Assembly: GCA_021786265.1 (NCBI GenBank)
Contig: JAJYNP010000141.1
Span: forward strand, 54,605 to 118,604
DNA length: 64,000 bases
Direction: 5' to 3'
Origin: Chloroflexota bacterium
GTDB lineage: Bacteria > Chloroflexota > Limnocylindria > Limnocylindrales > CSP1-4
In this document: positions 46,738 through 54,794 of the stretch, piece by piece
How positions within the stretch are numbered: the first letter of the stretch is position 1
How the letters are laid out: each line of letters begins with the position of its first letter
Program-made: the position numbers and the translations under genes
Notes under the pieces: generated by a model
The model's input: only the letters and a program-made list of their open reading frames with translations
The model's database searches: none
Told to the model about the DNA's origin: nothing

Positions 46738-47661
46738 ATGAGCGAACTGCCCGTCCCGGCCGTCGCGCGTCCCACGCCCAGCGGCGCCACGCCGAACATA
46801 CAAAGTATGGCGGGCCGCGCACCCGGTCCGGGAGCGAGCTCCCCCGCCGGCACCGGCGGGAGCATCTCCCGCGGCACCGGCGTGAACCTCCCCCACATCG
46901 CCGGCGTGAGCACCCCCCGCAGCACCGGCGCCACCCCGGCCCAAGTCGGCCTCGCCGACGTCGCCCCCCTCTTCCGCTTCATGCGCATCGCCGAGCAGCG
47001 CTTCGACACGCTCCGGATGACGATCGTGGACCGCCGGTTCGGCGCCCGCGGGGACACCGTTGGTCGGGCGGACGTCTGGGTCCGGCATCCCGGGACGTGC
47101 AGGGTCGTCGTGGGCGAGATGGAGGGGCCCTCGCAGCCCGGCCCATCGCAAGCCATCTACGAGGCCTGGGTGATCGACGGCGGCGCCGTCACCCACTACG
47201 ACGCCGATGCGAACGTCGTGCGCTCCCGGCCACACCTGCCCATCCCCCGCGGGGCCGACATCGACCACGACCTGCCGGCCTTTGGCCGCGTCTACTACCC
47301 ACTGACCCCGCTCCCCGCCGGCACCCTCGCCGACACGTTCGTGCACCCCCACGGGTTCTGCCGCAACGTGCTCGCCACGGGGAGGCTCTCCCTGCCGGGC
47401 ATCGTGACGGGGGCCGCCGGCCGCGAGATGACGCTCGTGCGCTGCGACCACCCACGCAGCGCGAAGGTGCTGGTCGACCGACCAGACCGCTGGCTGCTGG
47501 TGGGGGCCGACCGGGCGACCGGTCTGCTCCTGCTGCTCGAGGAGCACATGGGCGACGAGCCGACGCGACGCGCGGAGGTCACGGCGCTCGCGCTTGACGA
47601 GCCGATGGGCGACGAGATCTTCACGCTCCACGTCTCGGACGGGGTGCGCCGGCTCTACTGA
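46738..47661 (+). CDS. LolA-fold-like protein, unknown function
   Basis: 307 residues. The first 75 or so are low-complexity (Ser, Gly, Pro, Thr) and contain a palindrome-derived IQSM plus imperfect 30-bp DNA repeats; conserved-looking sequence begins at about residue 77 (DVAPLFRFMRIAEQRFDTLRMTIVDRRF). The remainder resembles the beta-sandwich of LolA/sigma-E regulatory-type proteins (MEGPSQPGPSQAIYEAWVIDGG, DIDHDLPAFGRVYYPLTPLPAGTLADTFVHPHGF). No signal peptide is seen from this start, so the true start may be the ATG at 46807 (inside the palindrome) or 46981. Its 3' end overlaps the epimerase gene by 7 bp. Confidence 0.7.
   Translation: MSELPVPAVARPTPSGATPNIQSMAGRAPGPGASSPAGTGGSISRGTGVNLPHIAGVSTPRSTGATPAQVGLADVAPLFRFMRIAEQRFDTLRMTIVDRRFGARGDTVGRADVWVRHPGTCRVVVGEMEGPSQPGPSQAIYEAWVIDGGAVTHYDADANVVRSRPHLPIPRGADIDHDLPAFGRVYYPLTPLPAGTLADTFVHPHGFCRNVLATGRLSLPGIVTGAAGREMTLVRCDHPRSAKVLVDRPDRWLLVGADRATGLLLLLEEHMGDEPTRRAEVTALALDEPMGDEIFTLHVSDGVRRLY
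46795..46811 (+). repeat. ATACAAAGTAT palindrome, copy 3
   Basis: Core at 46798-46808, followed by GGCGGG like copies 5 and 6. It lies in the questionable N-terminal coding stretch of the LolA-like gene and contributes an ATG (46807), so the real gene may start after it. Confidence 0.75.
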
Positions 47662-48575
47662 CGCGCCCGGTCCGGCGCCAGGTACGTGCCAAGACCCTCG
47701 CGCAGCGGCGTCAACCGGCGCGGCATCGCCGCCAGCAACGGACCCACGTCGACCGTCGCCGGCTGGTTCACGAAGTCGACCCCGTCCGGCGTCAGCATGC
47801 GCCCCGGCAGGTGCTGGATCAGGTGCGCCCCCAGCCTGAGCAGGGGCGCCGGCGCAGGCAGGATCGGCCGCCGCCTGCCCGCCACCCTCAAAGCGGTCGC
47901 CACGATCTGGCGCATGGTGAACGTCTCCGGACCGCCCAGTTCGAACGTGCGGTCGGCCGCCGCCGCGTCCGTCAGCGAGTCGGCCGCGAGGCGCGCCACG
48001 TCGTCGATGAAGACCGGCGCCAGGAGCTGCCGCCCGGACCCGGTCAGCGGCACGAAGGGAAGCCAGCGCGCGAACCCGAGGAAGCGGTTCAGCGAGACGT
48101 CCCCCGGGCCGTAAATCCAGGTGGGCCGGATGATCGTGTGGGTGATGCCGCTCGATTTCACCGCCTGCTCCGCGCGCCACTTGGCCCGGAACCATTGGCG
48201 ATCCGCGTGCTCCGCGGCCCCGGCACCCGAGATGTAGACCAGTCGCTTGACCCCCGCCCGTCCGGCGGCCGCGACGAGCGCCGTCGTTCCGTCCGCGTCG
48301 ACGTGCTCGTACGTCCAGCCCCGTGACGGATCCTCCATGGGAGCATTCGGGAACGCCAGCGCGATCGCCAGCGCGTCCACGCCCGCGAGCGCGGCGTCCA
48401 GTGCGGCCGGGTCCCCGTTCACGTCGGCAGTGCGCACGTCGACCCGATCGGGGAGCGCGGCCCTCGCGATCCTGGGCCGATGCGTCAGGATCACCACGTG
48501 CTCGCCCCGGCGCACGAGCTCGCCGACGATCCCGCCCCCGACGAACCCGGTGCCCCCGGCGACTGCGACCGTCAT
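47655..48575 (-). CDS. NAD(P)-binding epimerase/dehydratase-like protein
   Basis: 306 residues, atypical short-chain dehydrogenase of the NmrA/NDUFA9-like kind. Nucleotide motif MTVAVAGGTGFVGGGIVGEL (GGxGxxG) at residues 6-15, the YISGAGA stretch (about 118) and IIRPTWIYGPGDVSLNRFLGFARWLPFVPLTGSGRQLLAPVFIDDVARLA, typical of complex I NDUFA9-like or ubiquinone-binding relatives. The catalytic YxxxK of classical SDRs is degraded. Ends at 47655 and overlaps the convergent LolA-like gene. Role unknown; possibly a redox sensor or quinone-linked enzyme. Confidence 0.87.
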   Translation of the reverse strand: MTVAVAGGTGFVGGGIVGELVRRGEHVVILTHRPRIARAALPDRVDVRTADVNGDPAALDAALAGVDALAIALAFPNAPMEDPSRGWTYEHVDADGTTALVAAAGRAGVKRLVYISGAGAAEHADRQWFRAKWRAEQAVKSSGITHTIIRPTWIYGPGDVSLNRFLGFARWLPFVPLTGSGRQLLAPVFIDDVARLAADSLTDAAAADRTFELGGPETFTMRQIVATALRVAGRRRPILPAPAPLLRLGAHLIQHLPGRMLTPDGVDFVNQPATVDVGPLLAAMPRRLTPLREGLGTYLAPDRARQ

Positions 48576-48828
48576 GGCATCCTCCCTGTCGCCGTCCGGT
48601 GGCGACCGTCTGGCCTGGCCGCGCATGCGGCGGTGGGCTCGCGTCCGGTACGGAGCCCGCCCGGTCAGAGCCCGCCCGCGGCAGCGCCTACGGTACGCCG
48701 TCCCCGGCGATCTCCCGTCCGCGTGTCCCCAATACGGGTCGGCCGGCACGGCGCCGGTGCCCAGATCGTCCGTCAGTGCCCCACCGGATCGTCCACACTG
48801 TCTGCTCAGCGAAGGGAGGGGACATGAG

Positions 48829-49296
48829 ATGACCTACGACGTCGCGATCCGGGAGACGGCGCCACAGCCCGTGATCAGCATTCGTGGCCACACTCCGATG
48901 GCCGGGATCGCCTCGTTCATCGGCCAGGCGTACGCGGAGGAGTTCGCCCTGCTCGGCCAGCTCGGCGTGAGGCCGGCCGGGCCGCCGTTCGCGGTCTACC
49001 ACGACCAGGAGATGCGCGAGGAGGACGTCGACATGGAGGCCGCCGTCCCCGTGGCCGCGCCGGTCGAGGGCTCGGGACGCATCGTCGGGTGGATCCTCCC
49101 CGGCGGGCCCGTGGCATCGACGCTGCACGTGGGCCCGTACGAGGAGATCGGCCGGGCGTACTCGGCGCTCGCCGAGTGGCTGCAGGCGAACGGCCGCGAG
49201 ATGGCGGGACCGCCGCGGGAGTCGTACCTGGTCGGGCCGACGGAGGCCAGGGATCCCGCCGAGCTCCGGACCGAGGTCATCTGGCCGATCCGGTAG
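48829..49296 (+). CDS. GyrI-like effector-binding domain protein
   Basis: 155 residues of the SOUL/GyrI-like small-molecule binding fold found in AraC/MerR effector domains: YDVAIRETAPQPVISIRGHTPMAGIASFIGQAYAEEFALLGQLG, YHDQEMREEDVDMEAAVPV, LPGGPVASTLHVGPYEEIGRAYSALAEWLQANGREM and PPRESYLVGPTEARDPAELRTEVIWPI. It stands alone without a DNA-binding domain, like bacterial GyrI proteins that bind toxins or lipophilic drugs. Start has a strong GAAGGGAGGGG site; an overlapping two-codon ATG frame at 48824 precedes it. Confidence 0.88.
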   Translation: MTYDVAIRETAPQPVISIRGHTPMAGIASFIGQAYAEEFALLGQLGVRPAGPPFAVYHDQEMREEDVDMEAAVPVAAPVEGSGRIVGWILPGGPVASTLHVGPYEEIGRAYSALAEWLQANGREMAGPPRESYLVGPTEARDPAELRTEVIWPIR

Positions 49297-49329
49297 GCGG
49301 CCGACCCGTAGCGGCCGATGGGGGGCCGG

Positions 49330-49944
49330 CTACGCCTCCGACCAGTGCACCGCGTCGGGGTGCAGCTCCGGGTGGCGCATGCGGATCCAGTCGCGCAGCG
49401 CCCAGGTCGAGGTGCGGAAGGCGATCTCGCGCCACGGGATCGCCTCCGGCCGGAACGCGCGCACCTCGAGCGCCTCGGAGCTGGTGCGCACTTCGCCACC
49501 CACGATCCGCGCCTCGAACGCGAGCACGACCACGGCGGCCTCGATCCGAGAGTAGAGCCCCACGATCTCGCCCGGCTCCACGACCAGCCCGACCTCCTCG
49601 AGCGTCTCCCGGATGGCGCCCTCGTTCACCGTCTCGTCGATCTCGAGGAAGCCGCCCGGCTGCGCCCACAGCCCGTAGCCCGGCTCGATGCCGCGCCGCA
49701 GGAGCATCACCTCTCCGCGATCGGTGACCGGGAGCGTGGTGACCACGAGGCGCGGGTTGACGTACGCGACGTACCCACACGACTCGCAGGCCAGGCGCTC
49801 GCGCTCCTCGCCCTCGATGGGGCCGAATCGCAGCGCGGCGCCGCAGCGCGAGCAGTAGTTGAGGGTTGCCGCCAGCCAGTCGGGGATGCCGGCGTGCGCC
49901 CCGTCCACGGGCCCCTGGCCACCCGCCAGCTCGTCCGCGCTCAT
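49330..49944 (-). CDS. NUDIX hydrolase with zinc ribbon (NudC-like)
   Basis: 204 residues. An N-terminal zinc ribbon (Cys in YCSRCGAALRFGPIEGEERERLACESCGYVAYVNP) precedes the NUDIX fold with the box GGFLEIDETVNEGAIRETLEEVGL (GX5EX7REVGU-like). NudC relatives hydrolyse NADH or decap NAD-RNA, but the specificity residues cannot be judged here. The ATG overlaps the stop of the upstream membrane-protein gene as ATGA. It is convergent with the GyrI-like gene, 33 bp away. Confidence 0.92.
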   Translation of the reverse strand: MSADELAGGQGPVDGAHAGIPDWLAATLNYCSRCGAALRFGPIEGEERERLACESCGYVAYVNPRLVVTTLPVTDRGEVMLLRRGIEPGYGLWAQPGGFLEIDETVNEGAIRETLEEVGLVVEPGEIVGLYSRIEAAVVVLAFEARIVGGEVRTSSEALEVRAFRPEAIPWREIAFRTSTWALRDWIRMRHPELHPDAVHWSEA

Positions 49945-50372
49945 GCCGTGACCACCAGGTACGTGGCGAGCGCCAGCAGCACATAGAGGATCGCGACGGC
50001 GCCGAGCCACGTCAGGCGGAAGACACCGCGGCCGCGGTCGACCGGCATCCAGGCCCACGCGGAGCGCCAGATCCGGAGCGCCGCGTCCGCCATGGTGACG
50101 AACAGCAGTGGAGCGCCCACGATCACGCAGAGCTTGACGAGGAGCGCGCCCGGCGGCATCCCGAGCTCGAGCGCGCTGATGGCGGCCACGCCGCACACGA
50201 GGGCGATCGCCGACAGCGTGATGTAGTGGTGCTGCAGGGGGGTCGGGCGGATCTCGGGGACCCGGGCGGGTGGATCCTGGCCGCGCTTCGGCGGATCCTG
50301 GCCGCGCTTTGGCTGCCGCACCGGCTGGCGGTGCAGCTCCGGCATGCCGGGTGCCCAGCGCTCATCGTGCAC
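49941..50372 (-). CDS. Small membrane protein, unknown function
   Basis: 143 residues from GTG 50372 (an ATG at 50345 is also in frame). Pro/Arg-rich head, then three hydrophobic spans (about 53-73 ITLSAIALVCGVAAISALELG, 78-97 ALLVKLCVIVGAPLLFVTMA, 118-140 LTWLGAVAILYVLLALATYLVV). Four imperfect copies of KRGQDPP in the head reflect a DNA repeat at 50268-50310. Coupled to the NUDIX gene by an ATGA overlap. No family recognised. Confidence 0.7.
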   Translation of the reverse strand: MHDERWAPGMPELHRQPVRQPKRGQDPPKRGQDPPARVPEIRPTPLQHHYITLSAIALVCGVAAISALELGMPPGALLVKLCVIVGAPLLFVTMADAALRIWRSAWAWMPVDRGRGVFRLTWLGAVAILYVLLALATYLVVTA

Positions 50373-50527
50373 GCCTTGAGTGTACGACGGGCGGCGAGTG
50401 CCACCCGGCTCTGGCCAGGGTGGCCCGGAGCCGGCGCACGGAGCGAACGGCCCGACCGTCCGGCCCGAGGCCGGCGCCCCGACCGTCCGCCGCCAGCCCA
50501 ACTACCCAGCGCCGGGCTGCGCGCCCT

Positions 50528-50544
50528 GCCATACAAAGTATGGC
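50528..50544 (+). repeat. ATACAAAGTAT palindrome, copy 4 (perfect)
   Basis: GCCATACAAAGTATGGC: full 7-bp stem around AAA. Confidence 0.85.
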
Positions 50545-50721
50545 CGCGTTGCCGTTGTGGCCGTTGTGGCCGCGCTGGCCGTTGTGGCCGCGCTGGCCGC
50601 GCTGGCCGCCGTCGGCCTCCGTGGGCCTCGTCACGAGGCCCGAGTGGCCAGTGGCCCGCCGTCAGCACGACCACGCGGACCCACCGATCGTCCAGGGTGC
50701 ACATGACAGGCGGGCAGGCGG

Positions 50722-50768
<47 letters not shown>

Positions 50769-50898
50769 CCCTGGCGTGCGGGCGGGGCATGCAGGCGGGT
50801 GCCTACCTGGGCGGGTGCCTGGCCGTGCACATGCCTGGCCGTGCGGGCGCCTCCTGCGGGCGCCTCCTGCGGGCGCCTTTCCCGTCATGCGCCCGATT

Positions 50899-50915
50899 GC
50901 CATACAAAGTATGGC
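50899..50915 (+). repeat. ATACAAAGTAT palindrome, copy 5 (perfect)
   Basis: Same GCCATACAAAGTATGGC form, 371 bp from copy 4 in the same orientation, followed by GGG. Confidence 0.85.
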
Positions 50916-51098
50916 GGGTTGACACCTGGGCTCCGGACAGGGTACGTGCCGCCGGGTCATCCCGAAGGATCCCTACGGGCGTGCCGTCCAGGCCGATGGG
51001 GCCGGCGACGACGCCGGCTGGGGACCCGACGGGCGTGCCGGCGGGTCCGACGGGTCGGACTCCCCGGAACAGCCCGGCGCGAGCGTCCCTGCTGCCGG

Positions 51099-51587
51099 TC
51101 AGACTCCCCGGTTCGTCTCGTCGTCGAGGATCGCCTGAGCCTGCCGCTCCCGGAACGCGACGAGCCGCGCCCGCACCACGTCGTCGGACAGCGCCAGGAT
51201 CTCCGCCGAGAGGAGCGCCGCGTTCTCGGCGCCGCCCACGGACACCGTCGCCACCGGCACCCCGCGCGGCATCTGCACCGTCGACAGGAGCGAGTCGAGA
51301 CCCCCCGCGACCTGCGTCGCGATCGGCACGCCGATCACGGGCAGCAGCGTGTGCGCCGCGACAACGCCGGCCAGGTGCGCCGCCCCACCCGCGGCCGCCA
51401 CGATCACCTGCAGCCCGCGCTCACCCGCGCCGGATGCGTAACCGGCGACGAGCGACGGCGTGCGGTGCGCCGACATGACGCGCACCTCGTGCTCGATCCC
51501 GAGCTCGGTGAGAAGCGCAGAGGCCTTCTCCATCACCGGCATGTCCGACCGGCTGCCCATCAGGATCCCCACGCGTGGCGCGGTCAT
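51099..51587 (-). CDS. purE: 5-(carboxyamino)imidazole ribonucleotide mutase
   Basis: 162 residues. Class I PurE of purine synthesis: [45 protein letters not shown] (the SAHRTP and SDxxxM motifs), [29 protein letters not shown] and [24 protein letters not shown]. Converts N5-CAIR to CAIR. The C-terminal tail (LDDETNRGV) is normal. PurK is not in the window. It starts 56 bp downstream of icd on the same strand; co-transcription is possible. Confidence 0.95.
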   Translation of the reverse strand: MTAPRVGILMGSRSDMPVMEKASALLTELGIEHEVRVMSAHRTPSLVAGYASGAGERGLQVIVAAAGGAAHLAGVVAAHTLLPVIGVPIATQVAGGLDSLLSTVQMPRGVPVATVSVGGAENAALLSAEILALSDDVVRARLVAFRERQAQAILDDETNRGV

Positions 51588-51643
51588 GGTGTCCCCCTTG
51601 CGTGCGGCGAGAGCGCCGCCCCCTCTACGGGAGCGCCGCCCCC

Positions 51644-53143
51644 CTACTCGCCCTGCGCCTTGGTGTACGCCGGCTCGCCGTCGAACGACTGCAGTCGCAG
51701 GACCTCGGTCCAGCGGTGCCGCGCCGCGATCCGCCCGAGCAGCCCGACCAGGTCCGCCTCGGACACCGTCGCGCCGTCGCGGGCCACGAACCGACCCCGG
51801 TACCACCGCACGTGGTCGGTCGCCAGCCCGATCGACGGGTACACCCTGGTCCCGCGGCTCTCGACCATCGACAGCTGGAGCGCGTCGCCCGCGAGCCGGC
51901 CCAGGTCGTCCCCCAGCTCGTCGACCGGCAGGTCGGTCTCGATCATCACGTCGACACCCACGAGTGCCCGACTCATCGCCGCGTACCGCTCGGGCCCGTA
52001 CGACCAGCCCGGTCGCGGCGTCACGCCCTGGTCGGACGCGTGCACCCGCACGGGCACGCTGGACGGCTGCCGGCCGAGGTTGGCTATTACCTGGTCCGTG
52101 AAGCCGGTGGTGGATGCCGCATGTTCCACGTCCCCGCCCGTCTGCCGCGCCAGGTCCTGCGTGACCGCGCGCCCTTCCTCGAGCGTGTAGAGCACCGCGT
52201 CCTCGACCGCGGCGGCGGCCGCGCCCTGCCCCAGGTACCGCAGCATCATCACCGACGAGAGGATCAGAGCGGTCGGGTTGATGACGTCCTTGCCGGCGTA
52301 CTTGGGCGCCGATCCGTGCACCGCCTCGAAGATCGCGATCCCGCCGCCGTAGTTCCCGGAGGAGGCGAACCCGAGGCCGCCCACCAGCCCCGAGGCGAGG
52401 TCGCTGATGATGTCGCCGTTCAGGTTGGTGGTCACGATGATGTCGAACTGGGTCGGGCTCTTGGCCATCTGGTGGGCGACGTTGTCGATGATGAGGTGCT
52501 CGGCCTGGATCTCCGGGTATTCCGGCGCCATCTCCTCGAAGACACGCTTGAAGAGCCCCTCGGTCAACTTCATGATGTTCGCCTTGGTCGCGCAGGTGAC
52601 CTTCGAGCGCCCCTCGCGCCGGGCCAGCTCGAAGGCGTACCGGATGATCTTCTCGGACCCCTTGCGGGTGATGATCTTCAGGCCCTGCCCCACGTCGGGC
52701 GTCTGCATGTGCTCGATGCCGGCGTAGAGGTCCTCGATGTTCTCGCGGACGATGATCATGTCCACGCCCTCGCCGCTGTAGCGGGTCGGGACGCCGGGCA
52801 GCTCGCGCGCGGGCCGGACGTTGGCGTAGGTCTCGAAGAGTTTGCGCAGGGTGACGTTCGCGCTCTTCTCGCCGAACCCCACGGGCGTCTCGAGCGGGCC
52901 CTTCAGGACGACGCGGGTGCGCTCGATCGAATCTCGCGTGGCCTGCGGGACGCCCGAGCTGTCGCCACGGCGGAAGACCTCGGCGCCCGCCTCCGCCTTC
53001 TCCCAGGCGATCGGCACGCCGGCGGCCTCGATGATCCGCATCGCCGAGCGGACGATCTCCGGGCCCACCCCGTCGCCAGGGATCACGGTGACCGGGATCG
53101 CCCGATCCCGATCGGCGGCGTTGTTCGAGGACTGTGGATCCAT
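51644..53143 (-). CDS. icd: Isocitrate dehydrogenase, Thermus-type extended form
   Basis: 499 residues. A TCA-cycle enzyme converting isocitrate to 2-oxoglutarate. Motifs: IPVTVIPGDGVGPEIV, the substrate phosphate loop LKGPLETPVGFGEKSANVTLRKLFETYANVRPARELPGVPTRYSGEGVDMIIVRENIEDLYAGIEH (RxxxxR and the Tyr/Lys), NLNGDIISDLASGLVGGLGFASSGNYGGG and EAVHGSAPKYAGKDVINPTALILSS. Residues beyond about 350 form the extra C-terminal domain of Thermus thermophilus-like IDHs. Cofactor is likely NADP, but not proven. Start MDPQSS at 53143 has a GAGGAG site; an upstream extension to 53230 is unlikely. Confidence 0.94.
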   Translation of the reverse strand: MDPQSSNNAADRDRAIPVTVIPGDGVGPEIVRSAMRIIEAAGVPIAWEKAEAGAEVFRRGDSSGVPQATRDSIERTRVVLKGPLETPVGFGEKSANVTLRKLFETYANVRPARELPGVPTRYSGEGVDMIIVRENIEDLYAGIEHMQTPDVGQGLKIITRKGSEKIIRYAFELARREGRSKVTCATKANIMKLTEGLFKRVFEEMAPEYPEIQAEHLIIDNVAHQMAKSPTQFDIIVTTNLNGDIISDLASGLVGGLGFASSGNYGGGIAIFEAVHGSAPKYAGKDVINPTALILSSVMMLRYLGQGAAAAAVEDAVLYTLEEGRAVTQDLARQTGGDVEHAASTTGFTDQVIANLGRQPSSVPVRVHASDQGVTPRPGWSYGPERYAAMSRALVGVDVMIETDLPVDELGDDLGRLAGDALQLSMVESRGTRVYPSIGLATDHVRWYRGRFVARDGATVSEADLVGLLGRIAARHRWTEVLRLQSFDGEPAYTKAQGE

Positions 53144-53288
53144 GTGGACTGCTCTCCTCGTCGAGGCATCGCGACGGTGACCGCTCGCTCGCCATGGCCG
53201 GGTCGCGGCCCCCCGAGACGCGCCGCCCACGATGACGTCGAGCGCGAATCGTACCGCCGCCCGGAGCCGTCTGCCGCGCCCGTGCCGC

Positions 53289-53639
53289 CTACTGTTGCGG
53301 GCCCGCTCCCTGCAGCACCCGGAGCCGGCGCCCGCCGAGGTCGGATGCGGGTCTCGGCCCGACCGGCTCCAGGCCCTGCGCCAGCACCCGCAGCTGCGCG
53401 ACCGCCTCCGGCATCAGCGAGTAGTGCACCCAGGTGCCGCGCCGTTCGGCGCTGACCACACCTGCTTCGCGGAGCACCCGGAGGTGGTGCGAGACAGTGG
53501 GCTGAGAGAGCTCCCCGCAACAGGCCAGGTCGCAGGCGCACACGTCCCGCTCCGATGCCAGCTGGCGGACGATCGAGAGGCGGGCCGGGTCGGCCAGGGC
53601 CTGCAGCAGCCGGACGGTGGGATCGAGCGAGCGCTTCAC
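53289..53639 (-). CDS. arsR: ArsR/SmtB family arsenic-responsive repressor
   Basis: 116 residues from GTG 53639, chosen over an ATG at 53690 because the upstream frame crosses the AT-rich divergent promoter. A winged HTH (RLLQALADPARLSIVRQLASERDVCACDLACCGELSQPTVSHHLRVLREAGVVSAERRGTWVHYSL) carries the thiol-rich sensor site CACDLACC before the recognition helix, consistent with arsenite binding. Loss of DNA binding when arsenite binds would free the divergent arsM promoter at 53660-53700. The tail (RLRVLQGAGPQQ) is disordered. Confidence 0.88.
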   Translation of the reverse strand: MKRSLDPTVRLLQALADPARLSIVRQLASERDVCACDLACCGELSQPTVSHHLRVLREAGVVSAERRGTWVHYSLMPEAVAQLRVLAQGLEPVGPRPASDLGGRRLRVLQGAGPQQ

Positions 53640-53659
53640 CGGGCCATGATATCGGCCAG

Positions 53660-53700
53660 CATCTATATTGACAATGATCGATTTGGACATTACCCTGCCG
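53660..53700. promoter_or_regulatory. Divergent arsR-arsM promoter/operator
   Basis: An AT-rich block in GC-rich surroundings: TTGACA at 53668-53673 and TACCCT at 53691, 17 bp apart, read toward arsM; on the other strand CAATATAGAT reads toward arsR. ATTGACAAT and ATCGAT make interrupted inverted repeats like an ArsR operator. Confidence 0.6.
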
Positions 53701-53744
53701 GTGTCGTCGAGACACGAGACTCACAGGTACCGGGAGAATCAACG

Positions 53745-53816
53745 ATGTATGCCCTCCAGGCGCTGGCCCCCATGCGGGCCGAGGAGTTCGAGCGCGAGGC
53801 GCGTGCCCGACCATGA
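53745..53816 (+). CDS. 23-residue leader or small protein coupled to arsM
   Basis: A short frame beginning with ATG after GGGAGA ([23 protein letters not shown]) ends in TGA overlapping the arsM ATG (ATGA). It could be a leader peptide or merely a ribosome relay that lets arsM be translated without its own site. Confidence 0.35.
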   Translation: MYALQALAPMRAEEFEREARARP

Positions 53817-54613
53817 CGCAGTCGATCCACGAGCTCGTGCGCGAGCGCTACGCGGAGGCCGCGCGGGAGGTGCTGGCGGCCCGCGATCAGCTCCCGCGGG
53901 GCCCACGCCAGCTCCCTGTGCTCGACTGCTGCGGGCCGACCGACACGACCGGATCCTGCTGCGCCGACACGTCCGCCGACCTGTTCGGCCCAGCGCTCTA
54001 CGACGCGCTCCAGCTCGCCGAGCTGCCGGGCGCTGCGGTGCTGGCGAGTCTCGGCTGCGGCAACCCGATCGCGGTCGCGGAGCTTCGCGAGGGCGAGACC
54101 GTGCTCGACCTCGGGTCCGGGGGTGGCATCGACGTGCTGCTGTCGGCGAGGCGCGTGGGACCGGCCGGGCGCGCGATCGGCCTGGACATGACGGACGAGA
54201 TGCTGGAGCTGGCCCGCAGGAACGCGGCCGAGGCGGGCGCGACGAACGTGGCGTTCGTGAAGGGCACGATCGAGGCGATGCCGCTCCCCGACGCGTCGGT
54301 CGACGTCGTGATCTCGAACTGCGTGATCAACCTGGCGGCCGACAAGCCGGCGGTCTTCCGCGAGATCGCGCGCGTCCTGCGTCCGGGCGGGCGCGTGGGC
54401 GTGAGCGACGTCGTGGCCGCCGACGAGCTGACGCCGGCGGAGCGCGCCGAGCGGGGCGGCTACGCGGAGTGCGTCTCGGGCGCGCTCTCGTTCGCCGAGT
54501 ACGAGGCGGGGCTGCGGGCGGCCGGGCTGGAGGCGGTCGAGATCGTGCCGACTCACGAGGTCGGCGATCGGATGTACGGCGCGATCGTCCGTGCGCGGAG
54601 ACGTGCGGTCTGA
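53813..54613 (+). CDS. arsM: Arsenite S-adenosylmethionine methyltransferase
   Basis: 266 residues. Residues 35-55 are Cys-rich ([16 protein letters not shown]), then the SAM fold: [35 protein letters not shown], and [50 protein letters not shown]. The three catalytic cysteines of ArsM are in [15 protein letters not shown] and [10 protein letters not shown]. It methylates arsenite to volatile or excreted forms. Divergent from arsR and probably under its control; no ArsR-independent promoter is seen. Confidence 0.95.
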   Translation: MTQSIHELVRERYAEAAREVLAARDQLPRGPRQLPVLDCCGPTDTTGSCCADTSADLFGPALYDALQLAELPGAAVLASLGCGNPIAVAELREGETVLDLGSGGGIDVLLSARRVGPAGRAIGLDMTDEMLELARRNAAEAGATNVAFVKGTIEAMPLPDASVDVVISNCVINLAADKPAVFREIARVLRPGGRVGVSDVVAADELTPAERAERGGYAECVSGALSFAEYEAGLRAAGLEAVEIVPTHEVGDRMYGAIVRARRRAV

Positions 54614-54640
54614 CCTCATCCTGGCGGCCGTGCTCATCCC

Positions 54641-54657
54641 GCCATACTTTGTATGGC
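54641..54657 (-). repeat. ATACAAAGTAT palindrome, copy 6 (perfect, TTT orientation)
   Basis: GCCATACTTTGTATGGC, 28 bp after the arsM stop. On the minus strand it reads GCCATACAAAGTATGGCGGG like copy 5. Confidence 0.85.
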
Positions 54658-54698
54658 GTTTGCACCAGTGCGTCCTGGTCGTCGAAGGCCGGCCGGCC

Positions 54699-54772
54699 AG
54701 CGCGCTCCCAGCGACCGGCGCGCTCCCCCCGCTGATATACCGCGCGCTCCCAGCGGCCAGCGCGCTCCCCCC
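54699..54772. repeat. 42-bp near-duplicate near palindrome 6
   Basis: Two near-identical copies (54699-54730 and 54741-54772) of CGCGCTCCCAGCG...CGCGCTCCCCCC, 42 bp apart, between palindrome 6 and the nucleoside hydrolase. Confidence 0.55.
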
Positions 54773-54794
54773 GATCCCGGATACGATCGACCCC

